Below are positions 1 through 11,885 of a stretch of 64,000 nt of DNA, one piece after another; the first letter of the stretch is position 1, and each line of letters opens with the position of its first letter. This stretch comes from Taenia hydatigena (lineage: Eukaryota; Platyhelminthes; Cestoda; Cyclophyllidea; Taeniidae): assembly GCA_036345935.2 (NCBI GenBank), contig JADWOT020000003.1, forward strand, positions 11,547,091-11,611,090, written 5' to 3'. The notes beneath the pieces were generated by a model. The model was given only the letters and a program-made list of their open reading frames with translations. It ran no database searches and was not told the origin of the DNA. The position numbers were made by a program, and so were the translations under genes.

Positions 1-2319
1 ATCCTCCATTCACCTTACGCTTCGAATCGAATGTCGTGAACTGTTTTAATTCTTATCCGACTTTGTAACACAAGCAATTCATTGGCCAATTCTAAGTCTT
101 TGACGCCAGTGAACGCAATCTGCATCCTTTGCGCTATTATTTAATGCCGAAATCAAAAGAAAATCGACCAGAGTTAGAAACAGGAGGTGGCGTTAGCGAT
201 TGCGATGCGATTTTTGTCCAAGCTCTAACACTGCGATAAAACAAATGATTCTTAATGCTTTGATTTGACAATAGGATCTAAAAGCTGTTAAAAATGAGAA
301 ATATGCTCCTGCATTAGCTATCAAAGCGTTGACTAAAAACGCTACTTAAAGTAGGCAGCGGCATAAAGCGGATGGTGAGGATGTAAAGATGCAGGGACGA
401 TAGTCCAATAACGTGATGGTACTACACCAATACGAATGCTTAAGTCTGTATAATTGACAACATTACGAGCCTGCTTATAAAATTTAGTAAAAAGATTACT
501 TGGTAGTTTGGACTTGTGGTGGAGCTATGCTGCGCGTTGCAGACGCAAGCGACAGATAGAAATTTGATTTGCCGATGAAAATAGGGGCATTTGTGCAGGT
601 TCCACTGAAGACGCTGAACACTTGAAAGCAAACGACACATTTTTGGAGAGGAATCTTTTCTTTTTGTACTGCTACCTCTTCAACACGTCCATCCTGCCAT
701 GCATGTGAATTGCCAGCCCTTCTCTATGCAATCATAAACAGCTCAGATTCTATCACGGGTTTTCGAAGCATGACGATTTTTTGCGGAACTTTTAGTGCGA
801 ATTGCTTTTAAAATACTAGCAAAAGGCATGAGTTACAAAAATATGATCACAACAATAAAAATTCTTCTGCAAAGCTTTACGTACCTTTTAAACAAGTGCA
901 GTGATTAGAATAAACAATGGGAATGAGCTGCAAGTTCTGATTTCGAGACAGACCTTAATTAGAGCAAAGTGTTTCTGTGAATATAAGCGTTTAATTGACG
1001 TTTTGAAATAAAATTTACTCGTTTGAAGAGCAAATGACAAATGGGCTTTGGGAAGAGTTACTTTACTAAATGCATTCGTGGTTTTCATTATGAGATGGGT
1101 GTGCACTAGTTCAATAAAATATGCAACACACTTCTGTTGTTTTAAGTGGGTTTAAATTCTCGGTGGCGCTTCAATCTAAAACACGAAGTAGGCGAGTAGT
1201 TTATAAAGAAATGACAAAGTACGAGGCAAAGGAAACAAATTAAGACACAGAGAGGTGGAAAACAGTGAAGGACAAGGCCACACACCGAGCATTGCGCTTT
1301 CAACTAGAAGGATGTGATGTTTTGGTATTTATTTGTAATTCATTCCTTTTTGGTCAGAAGTTACAATCTTTTTAATCCACGTTGCCATTCACTTCGTATT
1401 TGACGCTTCACTTTCACGAATGATCAGTCATTGGCATTCTCACAACGTGCGTGATTCTCTCCATTTTGTGCTAAGCGATTGCACTGACTTATACTTTTGT
1501 GCAGGCGTTCGTTTGTTCTTGCAAGGGGCTAAGAGTAATAAAAGCCACAAAACCGAAGACCAGTCATGGTCTCGAGTCAGCGCAGATTTTTCTTCATTAT
1601 CATCAGTAGTGATGGGAAACAATCCTGCAATTTTCGACAAAAAGTTGTCCTATCACATTTATTTTCTCCCTGAGATAATAGGCCTAATTAGGTCTGCTTT
1701 GCAACGTGGAGGCTCACAAAACGTAGTTGACACAATGAAACGTCAAAGATTTTGGAAAGTAAGCAAGAGTGGCAGAGCTAAAATAACGCACGATTTAGTG
1801 CCTTGCAATCCACGATGTTGACAAGGGCCCATTGTCTGACGGCAAGACATAGCAGTAAAATCTGTTCAACTCTATATTGCCATCCTTGATAAGCAAATAT
1901 AGAGTCAGAAAGAAGAATGGCCAGTGTTTGCAATTCCATTCTTGCTGGTGTGACAACTTTCAAGGTTTGGTAGAGGAGTAGGTTAGCAAAACCTCACAGC
2001 ATATTTGACATTCGGCTAGGTGAGGATTTTGGCGCACATACATTTATTTCGGTTTGACAGCATGGGTGCTTGGATGGCACAATGGACATGACTGATAATC
2101 TGACCTCTAGTAGATCAAGGCGGACAGCTGTCTTAAGCTCAGGCATTCGCGCATGTTAACATGTGCAACCAGTCATCTAACTATCCATTACTCTTGTCAT
2201 CTAACCTCAGCGTGGTACCCTCTTGCCTCTTCCTACCCTTTGTTGATGTGATCGTTACTGTGCGAGGTGTTGTGTAGAGGACCTCGGTGATGGCTTAATT
2301 GTAGGTTCTTCAGCCTCGA
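1..2319. other. No supported gene
   Basis: AT-rich sequence with no convincing exon, RNA gene or repeat. The longest ATG-started frame here (1420-1821, 133 aa) has no signal peptide, no recognisable motif and no splice or promoter context, and a frame of that length is expected by chance in 64 kb. Confidence 0.6.
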
Positions 2320-2629
2320 TGACATGAGTCGGTGTCTCTGAGTGAGTGAGGCAGACGCAGTGGCAGGAGCGGAGGAAGTAGGAGTGGCTAGTGGGAAGCT
2401 TTGGTATCACAACGCAGACTGTACTTTGTAGCAGGCTTAAATGTTTGCTTATTAAGTTGCTTCTTTTGTCCTACCAGTAGCTACGTTTGTGGGTGTTAGT
2501 TTTGCATCGCGCTGGACCCTCATACATCGGTTTCTCCATTGTTTGGTTTTTTTCCTTTTCAGTTGCTACAACCTCACTTACTCTGGTGATGGTAAGGTAG
2601 CATTTGATGAGCGTGTGAAATGGTAAGCA

Positions 2630-2900
2630 ATGCGAGATGTTGAAGTGATTCGCGGCGGTGGCGGTAGCGGTGGCGGCGGCGCCTCCGTCTGGGTTGTGCG
2701 AAGTGGATTTTGGCAGGCATGGACGACACGGACCACTACTGCTGCTGCTATTATGTCTGCATGTCTTTGTCTTCGCGGAGCATGGGTGGGTGGATGGATG
2801 GCGGAGAGGGAGGGGAAAGGCTAGGGGAGCTCTGCCGTGGGTGTGTGTGGAGGTGTGAAGGAGAAGCTCTCTTACGACGTCGGCGACGACGACGGCGATG
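2630..2900. repeat. GC-rich simple-sequence patch (GGC/GGT and CGA/CGG triplets)
   Basis: A locally GC-rich stretch with irregular GGC/GGT triplets near 2650-2690 and a short CGA/CGACGG run near 2880-2898. Frames are open on both strands here only because the triplets lack stops. The 169-residue frame on the minus strand (2471-2980) is low-complexity (Ala/Thr and Ser runs) and is not treated as a gene. A CpG-island promoter is possible, but no adjoining first exon is visible. Confidence 0.5.
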
Positions 2901-5849
2901 AATGGGAGCTCTTTGGTGGGAATTGCGGCATATTTTGCCTCCGAAGGAACGGAAATGTTATTACTGCGGGAGGGTAGCATTTAATTTATTGCTAGCTGTA
3001 GAGATGATGAGTAGTGGTGCATCGTGTCAGAGGAGGATAGCGCTGGACGATATATCAAAAATGCTATGCTATTGTTCCTGTTGTCTCGGTGTCTCTGAAC
3101 CTCACTGATGAGGAATGAAATTAAAGCATCATTTTCCCAACCAAATTCGAGTTGAGTGAAAACTTGATTCTTCATCACACTTTGCCTAATGCATGCAGGC
3201 GCTTGGTGTCATTGCTTGACATATCGGCTCAAGATACTTAAAATGGGTTGGCTCTCAGCGTTTCCACTAGCCATCGTAAGTGGGAATGAAATACACCTTG
3301 TGCTACGATAGCACCTTTCTCTGTAAGAGGCAGCTAGTTTGCGACTAAGAGAAACTAATAAGTGGATAAATAGGAGGACTGTGGAATACTGATTGCTGTG
3401 AGTTATTGTTATCATAGCTTTTTACGAGTTCGGGTAGTCGCAGTATGGAAGAAGAGCCGCTCACGGAATGAGTCCTGATTTTGCCAAGTAGTGTGGGGTC
3501 TACTAGCCAAGCAAATCAAACTTCGCGTCAGAGATCGGATGTTAATTGCTATTTTATTGTTGCACGAATAAATTCACATCTCTCACTGGCTACTTTCAAT
3601 CCATGAGGGGCGTGAACGACCACTGCTCATTGCTGTGCAATATAAAGACAAACTACTCTGCGAGTGGTTTGGTACTCAAAAGTGAGGCACCACCTCAAAC
3701 CACTTCTATCACCACGCGGGTTTGAGGCGATGTGCTGCTATAAGCATCGCATCTTACCTAAAACACTTAACACTACGTTTGGCAGAAGGGTGAAGCAAAG
3801 GTGAGAGAATGCTATCAAGATAAACTGCTAAAGCCATGGCAGCGCATAAAGCTGATCAAGGAGGACCGAACAACCAAGGGTTGCAAGTCGCATTAATGTG
3901 TTGCGTCGGATATTGACCTACCTTGCATTATTTTATTTCAGAGCCACCCTGCGAGATGAGGTGCACTAAAATGGACCTCGACAATCTTGGATTATAATAT
4001 TGATGCCCAGATAATGAGCCACGCAGCCCCAAAAATAGGCTTTCTTCAATATCAAGCTCCTTGATGATGAGTAGTGTGACTAGGAATATTGGCTTATATC
4101 AGTCAACAGATCTGCATTTGAGCCGGTTAGATATCAAGGTCGCTGTGTGCTTCTCTGTGGGCTCTATTGCGAACTACACAGTACCTTTCTTTGTTATCCG
4201 AAACAATCCTATGAAGTGAGCGCAATTTCTGCACCACATGCACTAATTAACTTGCTCAGTAGCCCAAGGAGCATAGACAATTTAACCCAGTTTCGCAGCG
4301 TACTGTCTAAAGAAAACCATTCAACCTATAGCTTTCTAATTTGGTCCTGATTGCGGAAGCATGATTAAAGCGCAGTTAACACACAGCTACGTGGAGAAAG
4401 TAGCCATGGTCAGTTCGTGCTCCTCTTACCTTTCACTGCTAACAAGCGTGAATTTAATTTGTGTTATGCTTAATGCATCTGCATCAGTTGAATGTCCGTA
4501 GAAAATATGTTTGACATTTATACCCTTTGCGCATAGCACTTAAGTTCAATGACGGAATATTTTTTTTTAGGAAAAACAATCAAAATCGCCACTAAAGCGC
4601 ACAATTTTGGACAGAGCTTGCGGCATTTGTGACAGCGTGAAGTTGTTATTCTTCCATCAACAGATAGTTCATTTACACTTAAATACAGTGAAATACAAAA
4701 GGCTGTTTGCCATTCCCGCAACCTCGGTAATGCTTTGCGTTTGCCCGAGGTGTGCTTTACTCAAACGACCCACTTGTGTTGACGACTTTGCCAGAACTCA
4801 CCAGCATTCACAAACGTTTCAAGTGGAAAAAATTAAATCATGTGTCTAATGGTTCTTACCCGGGCAAAGCGCTAAAAAGCAGTACGCAAGCCTGCCTTAA
4901 AATAGTTTCCATTGACCGATTTGAGAAAAAATTCCAAAGCTTGATGTGACATTCATTTAGTGGACACAAAGTGTTAATGATTCATTTATAAAGTAGAACC
5001 TGTACACAGGATGCAATTCTTTTATAAGCATGTGATTCGGCTTTGAGGTGGGACGGTCCGTTAAAAAATCAGTGAGGTTCGAAATGACCCCCAAATGCGT
5101 ACACTCCCTCAGCGGAAGGTGTCGGTTGCATTTCAGCTTATCCCACATTTATCGGTCTGATGAACCTGGTCTTAAACTATTCATATGCCCATCGTTACTT
5201 TCAGCTTCCATGTATTGCAAAGCCACGTCCTCGCTACACCCATAACGCACTCATCAGTTCAACTGTTCGTCTCCTATACTGTTACGATTAACTCAAGACA
5301 ACCGTTAGCCCCCCTCAAATGCATTCATTCATCCACCAAATACTCGACCTTGTATATACAAAGTGTGACCATCTTCGCTACCTTGTTTGACCACATCTTG
5401 GCAGGTGCATCTTAGTAGTTGCCTAAAGTTGAGAAATGAGATTTGATCAAAGAATGACGAGCAACCGGGTTAAACAACTCGACTCAGCTAAACTTTTCCA
5501 TTCTTATCTTCATGACTGCTCTGCAGAGTAACGAAGGGCCCGTGGTGGCGCTCAGATAATTTTAAGTGTGCCTAACAAATCAAGAAATCATTCACAAAGA
5601 CTTAGGCCATAGGATTCGTATTTGGACTTTCTAAACTAATGATTCCATTATTACATTGTCCAAATTCACCAAATGGAAAATGTAGTAATCTGGGATCTGC
5701 ATCAGTTGATGCGTAAGTTTAAGGAAATCATTTTATCCAATTATACAAGAAACTGAGCTCTGTTAAGATTCAATGTTGTTTGCTTAATTGCCTTTGCTAT
5801 TAGAATACAAAGTTAGCAAAAGGAGGGGCATTCAACAACTCTCCAGAAA
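2901..5849. other. No supported gene
   Basis: Read on both strands: only short frames with no coding signature. No tRNA, no long repeat and no match to other parts of the window was noticed. Confidence 0.55.
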
Positions 5850-5895
5850 CAGGGCGTCCGTCTCCCTCTAACTGGTCGAAACTGGTTGAAGTGTG
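5850..5895 (+). repeat. Possible degraded tRNA-derived SINE fragment
   Basis: The string GGGCGTCCGTCTCCCTCTAA followed by ACTGGTCGAA resembles the A-box side of the better SINE head at 7500 (GGGCGTCCGCCTCCCAACTGG). The B box is not recognisable. The similarity is short, so this may be chance. Confidence 0.3.
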
Positions 5896-6260
5896 CTATC
5901 GCATGTGTCATATCATCGTTCATAAACAGTAAAGGCCTTGGCTATGCAAAGAAATATACATTCCGTCTGATACGTATCCAAGCCGTCGATATTTTGACGC
6001 ATTGATTCGCAAAATGCATAACAAGATAATGTTCTTTTCGGTGCTATCTCTCATTAGTCCAGAACTACGCAATAAGTACACGCTCACTTTGAGAAATCTA
6101 AATTTATGCAATGCAGACATTTCCTCTCAAAAGACTTCGATTAAGATAAAGGAGATGTCGAATGAGATGATCTCAATTCAATTAAAAACAGCAGCGATGA
6201 GGCTGCTTCTGAAGCCAGTCCAACAGTCGGATCCGTAGCATATAGTTTCTTCATTATCAG
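5896..6260. other. No supported gene
   Basis: No feature seen apart from the pyrimidine-rich tract that ends at 6260 and serves as the possible acceptor of the next entry. Confidence 0.5.
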
Positions 6261-6442
6261 TATGGCGTGCAATGATTGCTGTAAATTCATTTTAACGTCG
6301 TCGACGAGGCGCGCTGACCGGCTTGACATTGACATCGGCACACACACACCTCGATTGTGGTTACCTTATCCAGCCTTCCTGGAAGGGGATGCCTCAGACG
6401 CGTCATTCACGACTTTGTCTCCGGATTGGCCTCCTCGAATTG
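6261..6442 (+). CDS. Candidate internal exon, unknown protein
   Basis: The interval has good splice signals at both ends: a pyrimidine-rich acceptor (TTTCTTCATTATCAG, AG at 6259-6260) and a consensus donor (TTG|GTAAGA, GT at 6443). It is open throughout in one frame, encoding about 60 residues including ADRLDIDIGTHTPRLW and FLEGDASDASFTTLSPDWPP. The 182-nt exon begins with the third base of a codon and ends with one base over. A second open stretch downstream (about 6520-6729, acceptor GTGTGCAG) does not continue the phase, so the two cannot simply be joined. I do not recognise the family, and no flanking exons with matching phase were found. It could be a chance frame with good splice sites. 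Confidence 0.3.
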
Positions 6443-7499
6443 GTAAGACAGACACTCGCAGACGTTTGATTTTGACGCAATAACCAACTGTTCACTCCAA
6501 TATTTGAAAGTGTGCAGGCAACTGTCCGTAAGCATCATCTAAGACCAATCAGGAAGGACATTTGGCTTCAAATGCAAAGCTTAATTGATCTTCTTTGCAA
6601 TAATATCGGTAAAGTAGCATCGAAGAAATTCATTTTTACAATCAACTCGATGACCCTGGATAGCAATTTTGGTCCTGTTTGTGCAAATGATAGGATAAAA
6701 GGAGGAATCGCTTCCGAAGGGCTTCAGGTAAAGTAGAGACCATCAAAAATCTAACTAAGTAGTGACTTAAGAACTTTAAAACGCGTTGACCAGATAACTA
6801 CCAAGTACAAATCAGGTGTCGGGCCCACGCCACAGAACCACTGGACCCTGCTGTTGCCTTAATTCAATGATTAACCACAATTTTAAGCGTGCGCGCTCAA
6901 TCTATCTTCGAACTTAAGTAGAGTGCTGGCTGGTTAACTGATAAGGCCTTGGTTTCCTCAAGGCAAAGACTGCGGGGTCGTGGTGTCAGACGTTCGCAGC
7001 AACACGAATTGACAATGTTTTCAAGTGGGTCTGGGCTTTGGAGAAGTACGATTAGCCTATAAGTGCTGAGATCTGAAACATGCTTTGCCCGAAAACGCTG
7101 CGATAACTCCTGCTTGCTGCATTTAGTAAATTGGCAATAAAGGTTGCGAAAAATCGACAAAAAGAACAAAGGATTAAAATCAACTACTAAAATGATGTGA
7201 CAGGAGAGCGCAACATGTAAGAGCTGTCAAAACATGTGAAGAAAACAAAGGACATGGAAATGTGTGAAGGGCACCCAGAACGTCAAATGGGGAATGAACA
7301 TTGAGAGGAGCCAAATATTACGGAAAAATCAGTACAAACTATAAGAATTGGGAAAGTGATGTAAAATGAGCCGAAAAATGTTATTTCGCACTGCTTGGGT
7401 GGTAGAATTGGTTAAGTAGTAGGATAAAGAACTAAAAAGTGTGAAGTTGCAATGGTATCCATTCTTGGCAAGATATATAAGTTAAATGTTAAAAGGCTC
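6443..7499. other. No supported gene
   Basis: Contains the open stretch at about 6520-6729 mentioned in the preceding exon entry. The rest shows only short frames. Confidence 0.5.
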
Positions 7500-7575
7500 T
7501 CCCTTCAGCTTGCATGGCCCGACGGGTAGGGCGTCCGCCTCCCAACTGGAAGGTTGTGGGTTCCAGTCCCACGGT
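7500..7575 (+). repeat. tRNA-derived SINE head / tRNA pseudogene
   Basis: The segment carries a tRNA-like 5' half (GGGTAGGGCGTCCGCCTCCC, an A-box-like region) and a clear B box (GGTTCCAGTCC; consensus GGTTCGANTCC). The T arm GTGGG-TTCCAGT-CCCAC pairs perfectly. The anticodon arm is imperfect, with CCC in the loop, so the nearest parent would be a tRNA-Gly-like sequence. The following GC-rich body runs to about 7600. The imperfect cloverleaf favours a SINE or pseudogene over a functional tRNA. Confidence 0.55.
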
Positions 7576-7709
7576 GAGTGCCGCCTTTACCCACACCAAT
7601 GTGCGTTCTTTTGCGGTAGTGTTAACAAGTGTCTAAGAATGTACGTATCCATGGTCGCAGCTGCCCCTTCGCAGCTCGTTATCAGGTACCCAAGGGAAAT
7701 CCTGAAGGT

Positions 7710-7713
7710 AAAA
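7710..7713 (-). terminator. Pol III terminator of tRNA-Met
   Basis: Four T residues on the minus strand lie four bases downstream of the tRNA 3' end, the normal distance for RNA polymerase III termination. It is minimal in length. Confidence 0.6.
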
Positions 7714-7717
7714 GCAC

Positions 7718-7791
7718 TGCCCAGAGCGAGACTCGAACTCGCGACCTTCAGATTATGAGACTGACGCGCTAACCAACTGCGCTACCCGGGC
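7718..7791 (-). tRNA. tRNA-Met (CAU), elongator type
   Basis: The minus strand folds into a full cloverleaf of 74 nt. The 7-bp acceptor stem starts GCCCGGG and pairs with TCTGGGC (G-U pairs included), with discriminator A. The D stem is GCGC/GCGC. The anticodon arm TCAGT-CTCATAA-TCTGA has anticodon CAT and the same T-T apposition as animal elongator tRNA-Met. The T arm is GCGAG-TTCGAGT-CTCGC. The A box (TAGCGCAGTTGG) and B box (GAGTTCGAGTC) are good, and no intron is present. It lies 142 bp from the SINE head, on the opposite strand. CCA is not encoded, as expected in eukaryotes. An alternative is a recently formed tRNA pseudogene, but there is no visible damage. Confidence 0.88.
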
Positions 7792-8207
7792 GTCGCATAA
7801 TTTTGTGTATTGTACAAAACGTACAGCGAAACGGATTTGTTAGATTTGATGTTCCAGCACATACGGCATCACTTATGCACGGCTGTGTTCAGGTTGATTT
7901 AGTGAATGCCAGTTTAAATCAAAGAAAACTGCACCTATGCCTTGGTTTAGACGAGATCCGTTTAGGGCAGATGCAGCTTTCTGTCCGACGTAGCTAAATG
8001 AATGGGAGAACCAATGATAGGAGGCGTTGGCGATGGTCTTTTTAACCAATAAGAAGTGTCTCCCAGTGTAAAAAAGTGGTGGATACAGGGGAAGGTGGTA
8101 CATCACGTGACGAATTCGCGCCCAAAATATAGCCATGTGTAAGCGGTAATGTGTGATTTGAGGAAATGGTAGGTGGAAAGAATTATCACTCACTTGGATT
8201 TCGACTG
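7792..8207. other. No supported gene
   Basis: No feature seen; this is flanking sequence just outside the palindrome. Confidence 0.5.
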
Positions 8208-9470
8208 CTGCGAAGGAGTTAGTTAACAGTGATGGTGGGAAGGTGGGGATGTATTTATGACCCACATATTATGCAGTCAATTACAGCTGGTGGTTCGATA
8301 AGAGAACCTGCATTTTTGGGAATGCTAGAACACTTTATAAAGTGAAGCATTCTCCATAACCAAGTGAGCACGAGAAGTGAGGCAAAAAAAAATTTGGCTC
8401 AAACGTACCCTGAGAGTTTCCCATAAAAGCTGAGCAACTGGTTAATTCTTACCTCTAATCTGCTTTCACATCTGAAGACAGCAAGGATATCGTTGAGATG
8501 CAAACTTCCAGACTGCTAGTTTACACCTCGATCAGTGAGCTGCAACATTTGCAACGCAATTATTACAGTAAATTCGGTGATCATGCCTATGGCTATAAGT
8601 GTATATTTTATCTATTTGGCAACAGGGAAAAGTGGAAGGTTGTGGGTGACATGCTCAAATGCATGATGAGCCGTCGTTTGATTGGCTTGCTTGCAAGTGG
8701 GTCAGCCAGCAGTGGAGTTATCTAGCCTCACCACCGAATGCGTTTTGTATGCTTAAAAGGGTCATGGTAATTATTCTTCATCATGCAAGCAGAGGTTATT
8801 TTAATCAAACTTGATGACTGAGACATTCATTCGCCATTTGGAGTTCTTTAGCATAAGATTTCGGACGACTAAACTAACAAATACTGGTGTGTTGTCCTAA
8901 ATCGACGCTTTCTTTCAAGCAACGATTCTTTTTATAAACGTGGTTTGTGTGTCGCCAATCGAATTTAAGTACTTCCATTTCTCCTTTCTTACGACTAGCT
9001 AGAACTTGAATATTTCAGCCTCGCCGATGGATCTTAGAATCCATTCGACGCCGATGGAGGAGCGGCATGCTCGAGACGTCTTCTCAGGCTTCTCTTCACT
9101 CCATTTAGTCACGATAATGCAGACAATTCCCGACTTTTAGTTTCAATAATTTTATAACTTGATGAGAAGCATTCCTTTGTATTGAAGTGCACCTCATAGT
9201 CATAAGTGGCTGCGGAATTTGTTTTTAGCGGATGGGCTCAATGGGTGTCTTAATCGACAGGCTTGTTTGCTCCTCCTATTGCTGTTTCTTTCAAAATGCA
9301 TTGCTATTTCCAATGATACTATTCAATTGACATTAGTAACACTTTTATATTTCAGCATTCCGGACCCGATTAAGTTCAGTGACTGATAGTCGTGGTCTGC
9401 ATCTGCTTCGAATGCCTTCTTTTCACAGCCAAGTAGAGCCAAACTTGGGGAGAACATGAGTGAAAATTTT
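8208..9470. repeat. Palindrome 1, outermost left-arm block
   Basis: This block is repeated in inverted orientation at about 31046-32300. Over long stretches the two copies differ only here and there; 9010-9140 looks identical to its partner. Homology stops at about 8208 on the outer side and fades at about 9470 within a shared AAAATT motif on the inner side. The 75-residue open frame at 8498-8725 exists in both copies, but all four base differences noted in it change amino acids, so it is probably not a constrained protein. Confidence 0.9.
9027..9140 (+). CDS. Short open segment after an acceptor, duplicated
   Basis: Following a good acceptor (ATATTTCAG at 9010-9018) a 37-codon frame starts at ATG and ends at TAG, including IHSTPMEERHARDVF. 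The inverted copy at 31336-31449 (minus strand) is identical here. Identity could reflect recent gene conversion rather than selection. The family is not recognised. It could be a terminal exon or simply a conserved non-coding stretch. Confidence 0.18.
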   Translation: MDLRIHSTPMEERHARDVFSGFSSLHLVTIMQTIPDF

Positions 9471-10689
9471 GCATTTACACAAAAAGGCTTGATCATCGAC
9501 ACGTGCGTGGACCGTACTACACACTGTAAAAATTTCTAAGAGTTTTGCGTACCACAAGAGCTTGCTATTGGCCCTGCCATTGTCCCCGTTTGTAAAAATT
9601 CTTAGTACTTCATTCGTACTTGTTTTCAAAGCAAAAATTGATGCATCAAGCACAAATTTGGACTTTCAGTGATATGCTTTAGCCATTGTATTGCAAGCGA
9701 GGTCAATAATAAACTGGTTGCTGTGGATGTAACTGCAGCAATTACTAGATGGCTGCTTCCCCATCTATTTTAGCCGCAAGAACCTTCATAAGGCTCCTCC
9801 AATGCTCGCTTAATTGAAAAGCATTTGTACCAAATGTACCATATACTCTGCTCACCATGACGTGAATCACCCTCAGACACTAGCATTCAAACAGTTTGTC
9901 AATTCTAAGTTAATATTTCCGACAAACGCGTTCAACCTAAAGTCCAATTACGCATGAACAAAAAGTATAGGTATATTCAAAACTTGCCACGCTTTGTGCT
10001 AACATGTCGCAGTAGTGCAATACGATAGCAAAATGCCAAGCACGCCTGGGTTTTACAGACCATATTATGTGTGGCAGAGTTATTACAAGACGCCATGGTA
10101 AGGTTGTTCAAATGATATTGGCAAGAAAGTGGAACCACCTCGAATTGCTTAAAGGACTACCTATACTGCTCCTTTGCCTTAAGAAGACTTATTTGGAAAT
10201 TAGGATTATGCCTCACTGTAGATATTCACGTGAGTTATTGCGCAGATTGCCGCGCCTCAACTATCCACATCCAGCATGCTCAGCCCGGTAGCAATGGTTC
10301 TGAAATATTATAATGTAAACGCTTTAGCAATGTCTTGATCATAGTCCTTAAAAAGCACGCGCCAATTCTTCTTTTAAACGGATTACAAAAACAAGTAGAA
10401 TGGTCCATCATTTCGGTCAATACAATTAAACGGATGGCAATAAGCATTAAAAAATTAGAGCTGTTAACGGATACAGCATACCAGTGTTGATTGAAGACTA
10501 CTTAGCACCTCGTAGAAGCAGTGGGAGCAGCAAAATAGACGATGAGGAATGGTCCACCCACCACCTGTGCCAGCGATCTTCAAACCGAAAAAAGTCCACG
10601 TACCTGTCGAAAGAAATGCGACGATTAATAATATTCTCGGGCAAGATGACGTTCTTTGATAATCCTACCAACAGAATAGGCAGAGTTAT

Positions 10690-10870
10690 GCTTAGTCTGA
10701 CGGTGGCGTAGGCTGCACGTTGACGTCTCGATCGTAGGAGAAATCCACTACCTCGGCTTAGGTTCGCTCAAATCGCGTCTGCCGAAGTTGAATAGGGCGC
10801 AATTTTTGTTCATTGATGAAAAGCAGAATGAAGTACCCTTCCAATGGTTACCTCAGCCGTGCCGCTTTCA
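10690..10870 (-). pseudogene. Diverged relative of the palindrome-arm fragment at 19.7/26.5 kb
   Basis: On the minus strand the translation contains FCFSSMN, CALFNFGRRDL and PKPR, aligning with EYFSSIY, VVAFSFSRRDL and PKPR in the fragment at 26421-26545 (and its mirror at 19654-19778). Nucleotide similarity extends upstream, to about 10390 against 19.4 kb, but is low (roughly two thirds by eye), so these are old paralogues. A one-base length difference and a TAG follow the PKPR motif. Conservation of amino acids while DNA has diverged argues for a former coding sequence. The family is unknown; a degenerate retroelement is possible. Confidence 0.4.
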
Positions 10871-11814
10871 CTAAGCAAAAATAGTACCGGAAAAATTCGG
10901 ACAATACAAATGCTGCCGAGCAATTGCCAAGAAATGAGAAATACAACAGCTAGCGACTCCTTTTATGAGACATAAATGTTCAAATTGAAAAGGTATAAAG
11001 TGCAACACAACAACTACTGATTATCAGTCCATTAGTATCTAAAAACGCATGGAGCAATAGGAGAGTCAAATTTCAAACTAAGCTTATTAAGCAATATTTC
11101 GAAGCTAATCAGTTGCAACAGCAAAACAAACGCATTCATGTCCACATTAAGGGACAAAAATCCAGCAAAAAACAAAACATGAAATTTGAAAGACGCTGTA
11201 ATTTTAAAAAGTGGAAATCACACGGTCACATTGTGGAGGATAGTAGTTTGCACAAAAAAAGAAGAAATCAACAGATAATGTAACAAATAAAAATAAATGA
11301 CCAGTGGATAAAAAAGAAAATCAAGCCATGTAAAAAGGCAGCATCGGCGCCAATGTGCTTAGTAGGCGTTACGCTTCAATTTGCACTGGCATGTGTGCCT
11401 GCCACGATGACGAACAAGAGAGGGCTGTGAAGGATGCATGATGGCGAATAGTGAATGGAATGGTGTGGGGACGGGTCCTGATGGGTGGGCGGGCGGGTGT
11501 GTGGATGTAAGGCGGGTAAGAGGAGAAATGATCCCATTATGAGCACGAATGCTTCTATTTGTTCTTTTCATATGACACAGGCACGGTTGGAAACCTAGAA
11601 CTGTCGCTTGATTTGGGATGACGTTGGTTTTAGTTGTTGCGATTGCATTCAATGTTGGACAGACAGGCATAAATGCTATGAATGCTCTATACATCCAAGT
11701 GCTTTGGAATCATTCTCTTCTGCACAGTGACCGTCCATTTTGCCCCACAACTAGATTTAACATTGTGTGAAAAATAAGTTGTAGTACTTTGTTTGTTAGA
11801 ACTGCCGGTTTCTA

Positions 11815-11885
11815 TCAAGGTCACAGAGGTGGCCGTATTGCCCTAGCTGCGTGGGCTGGCCTCCGGGCCATGCCAGCAGCCTATT
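11815..11885. repeat. Short dispersed repeat, copy 1
   Basis: Shares GGCCGTATTGCC and GTGGGCTGG blocks with 57375-57430 in the same order and similar spacing. Too short and diverged to classify; a decayed SINE is one possibility. Confidence 0.35.

Noticed and set aside
2471..2980. 169-codon minus-strand frame
   Set aside because: Composed largely of low-complexity Ala/Thr and Ser/His stretches from a GC-rich triplet region; no splice or promoter context.
8498..8725. 75-codon frame duplicated at 31750-31977
   Set aside because: Both copies open, but every one of the four differences noted is non-synonymous, which is not the pattern of a conserved protein.
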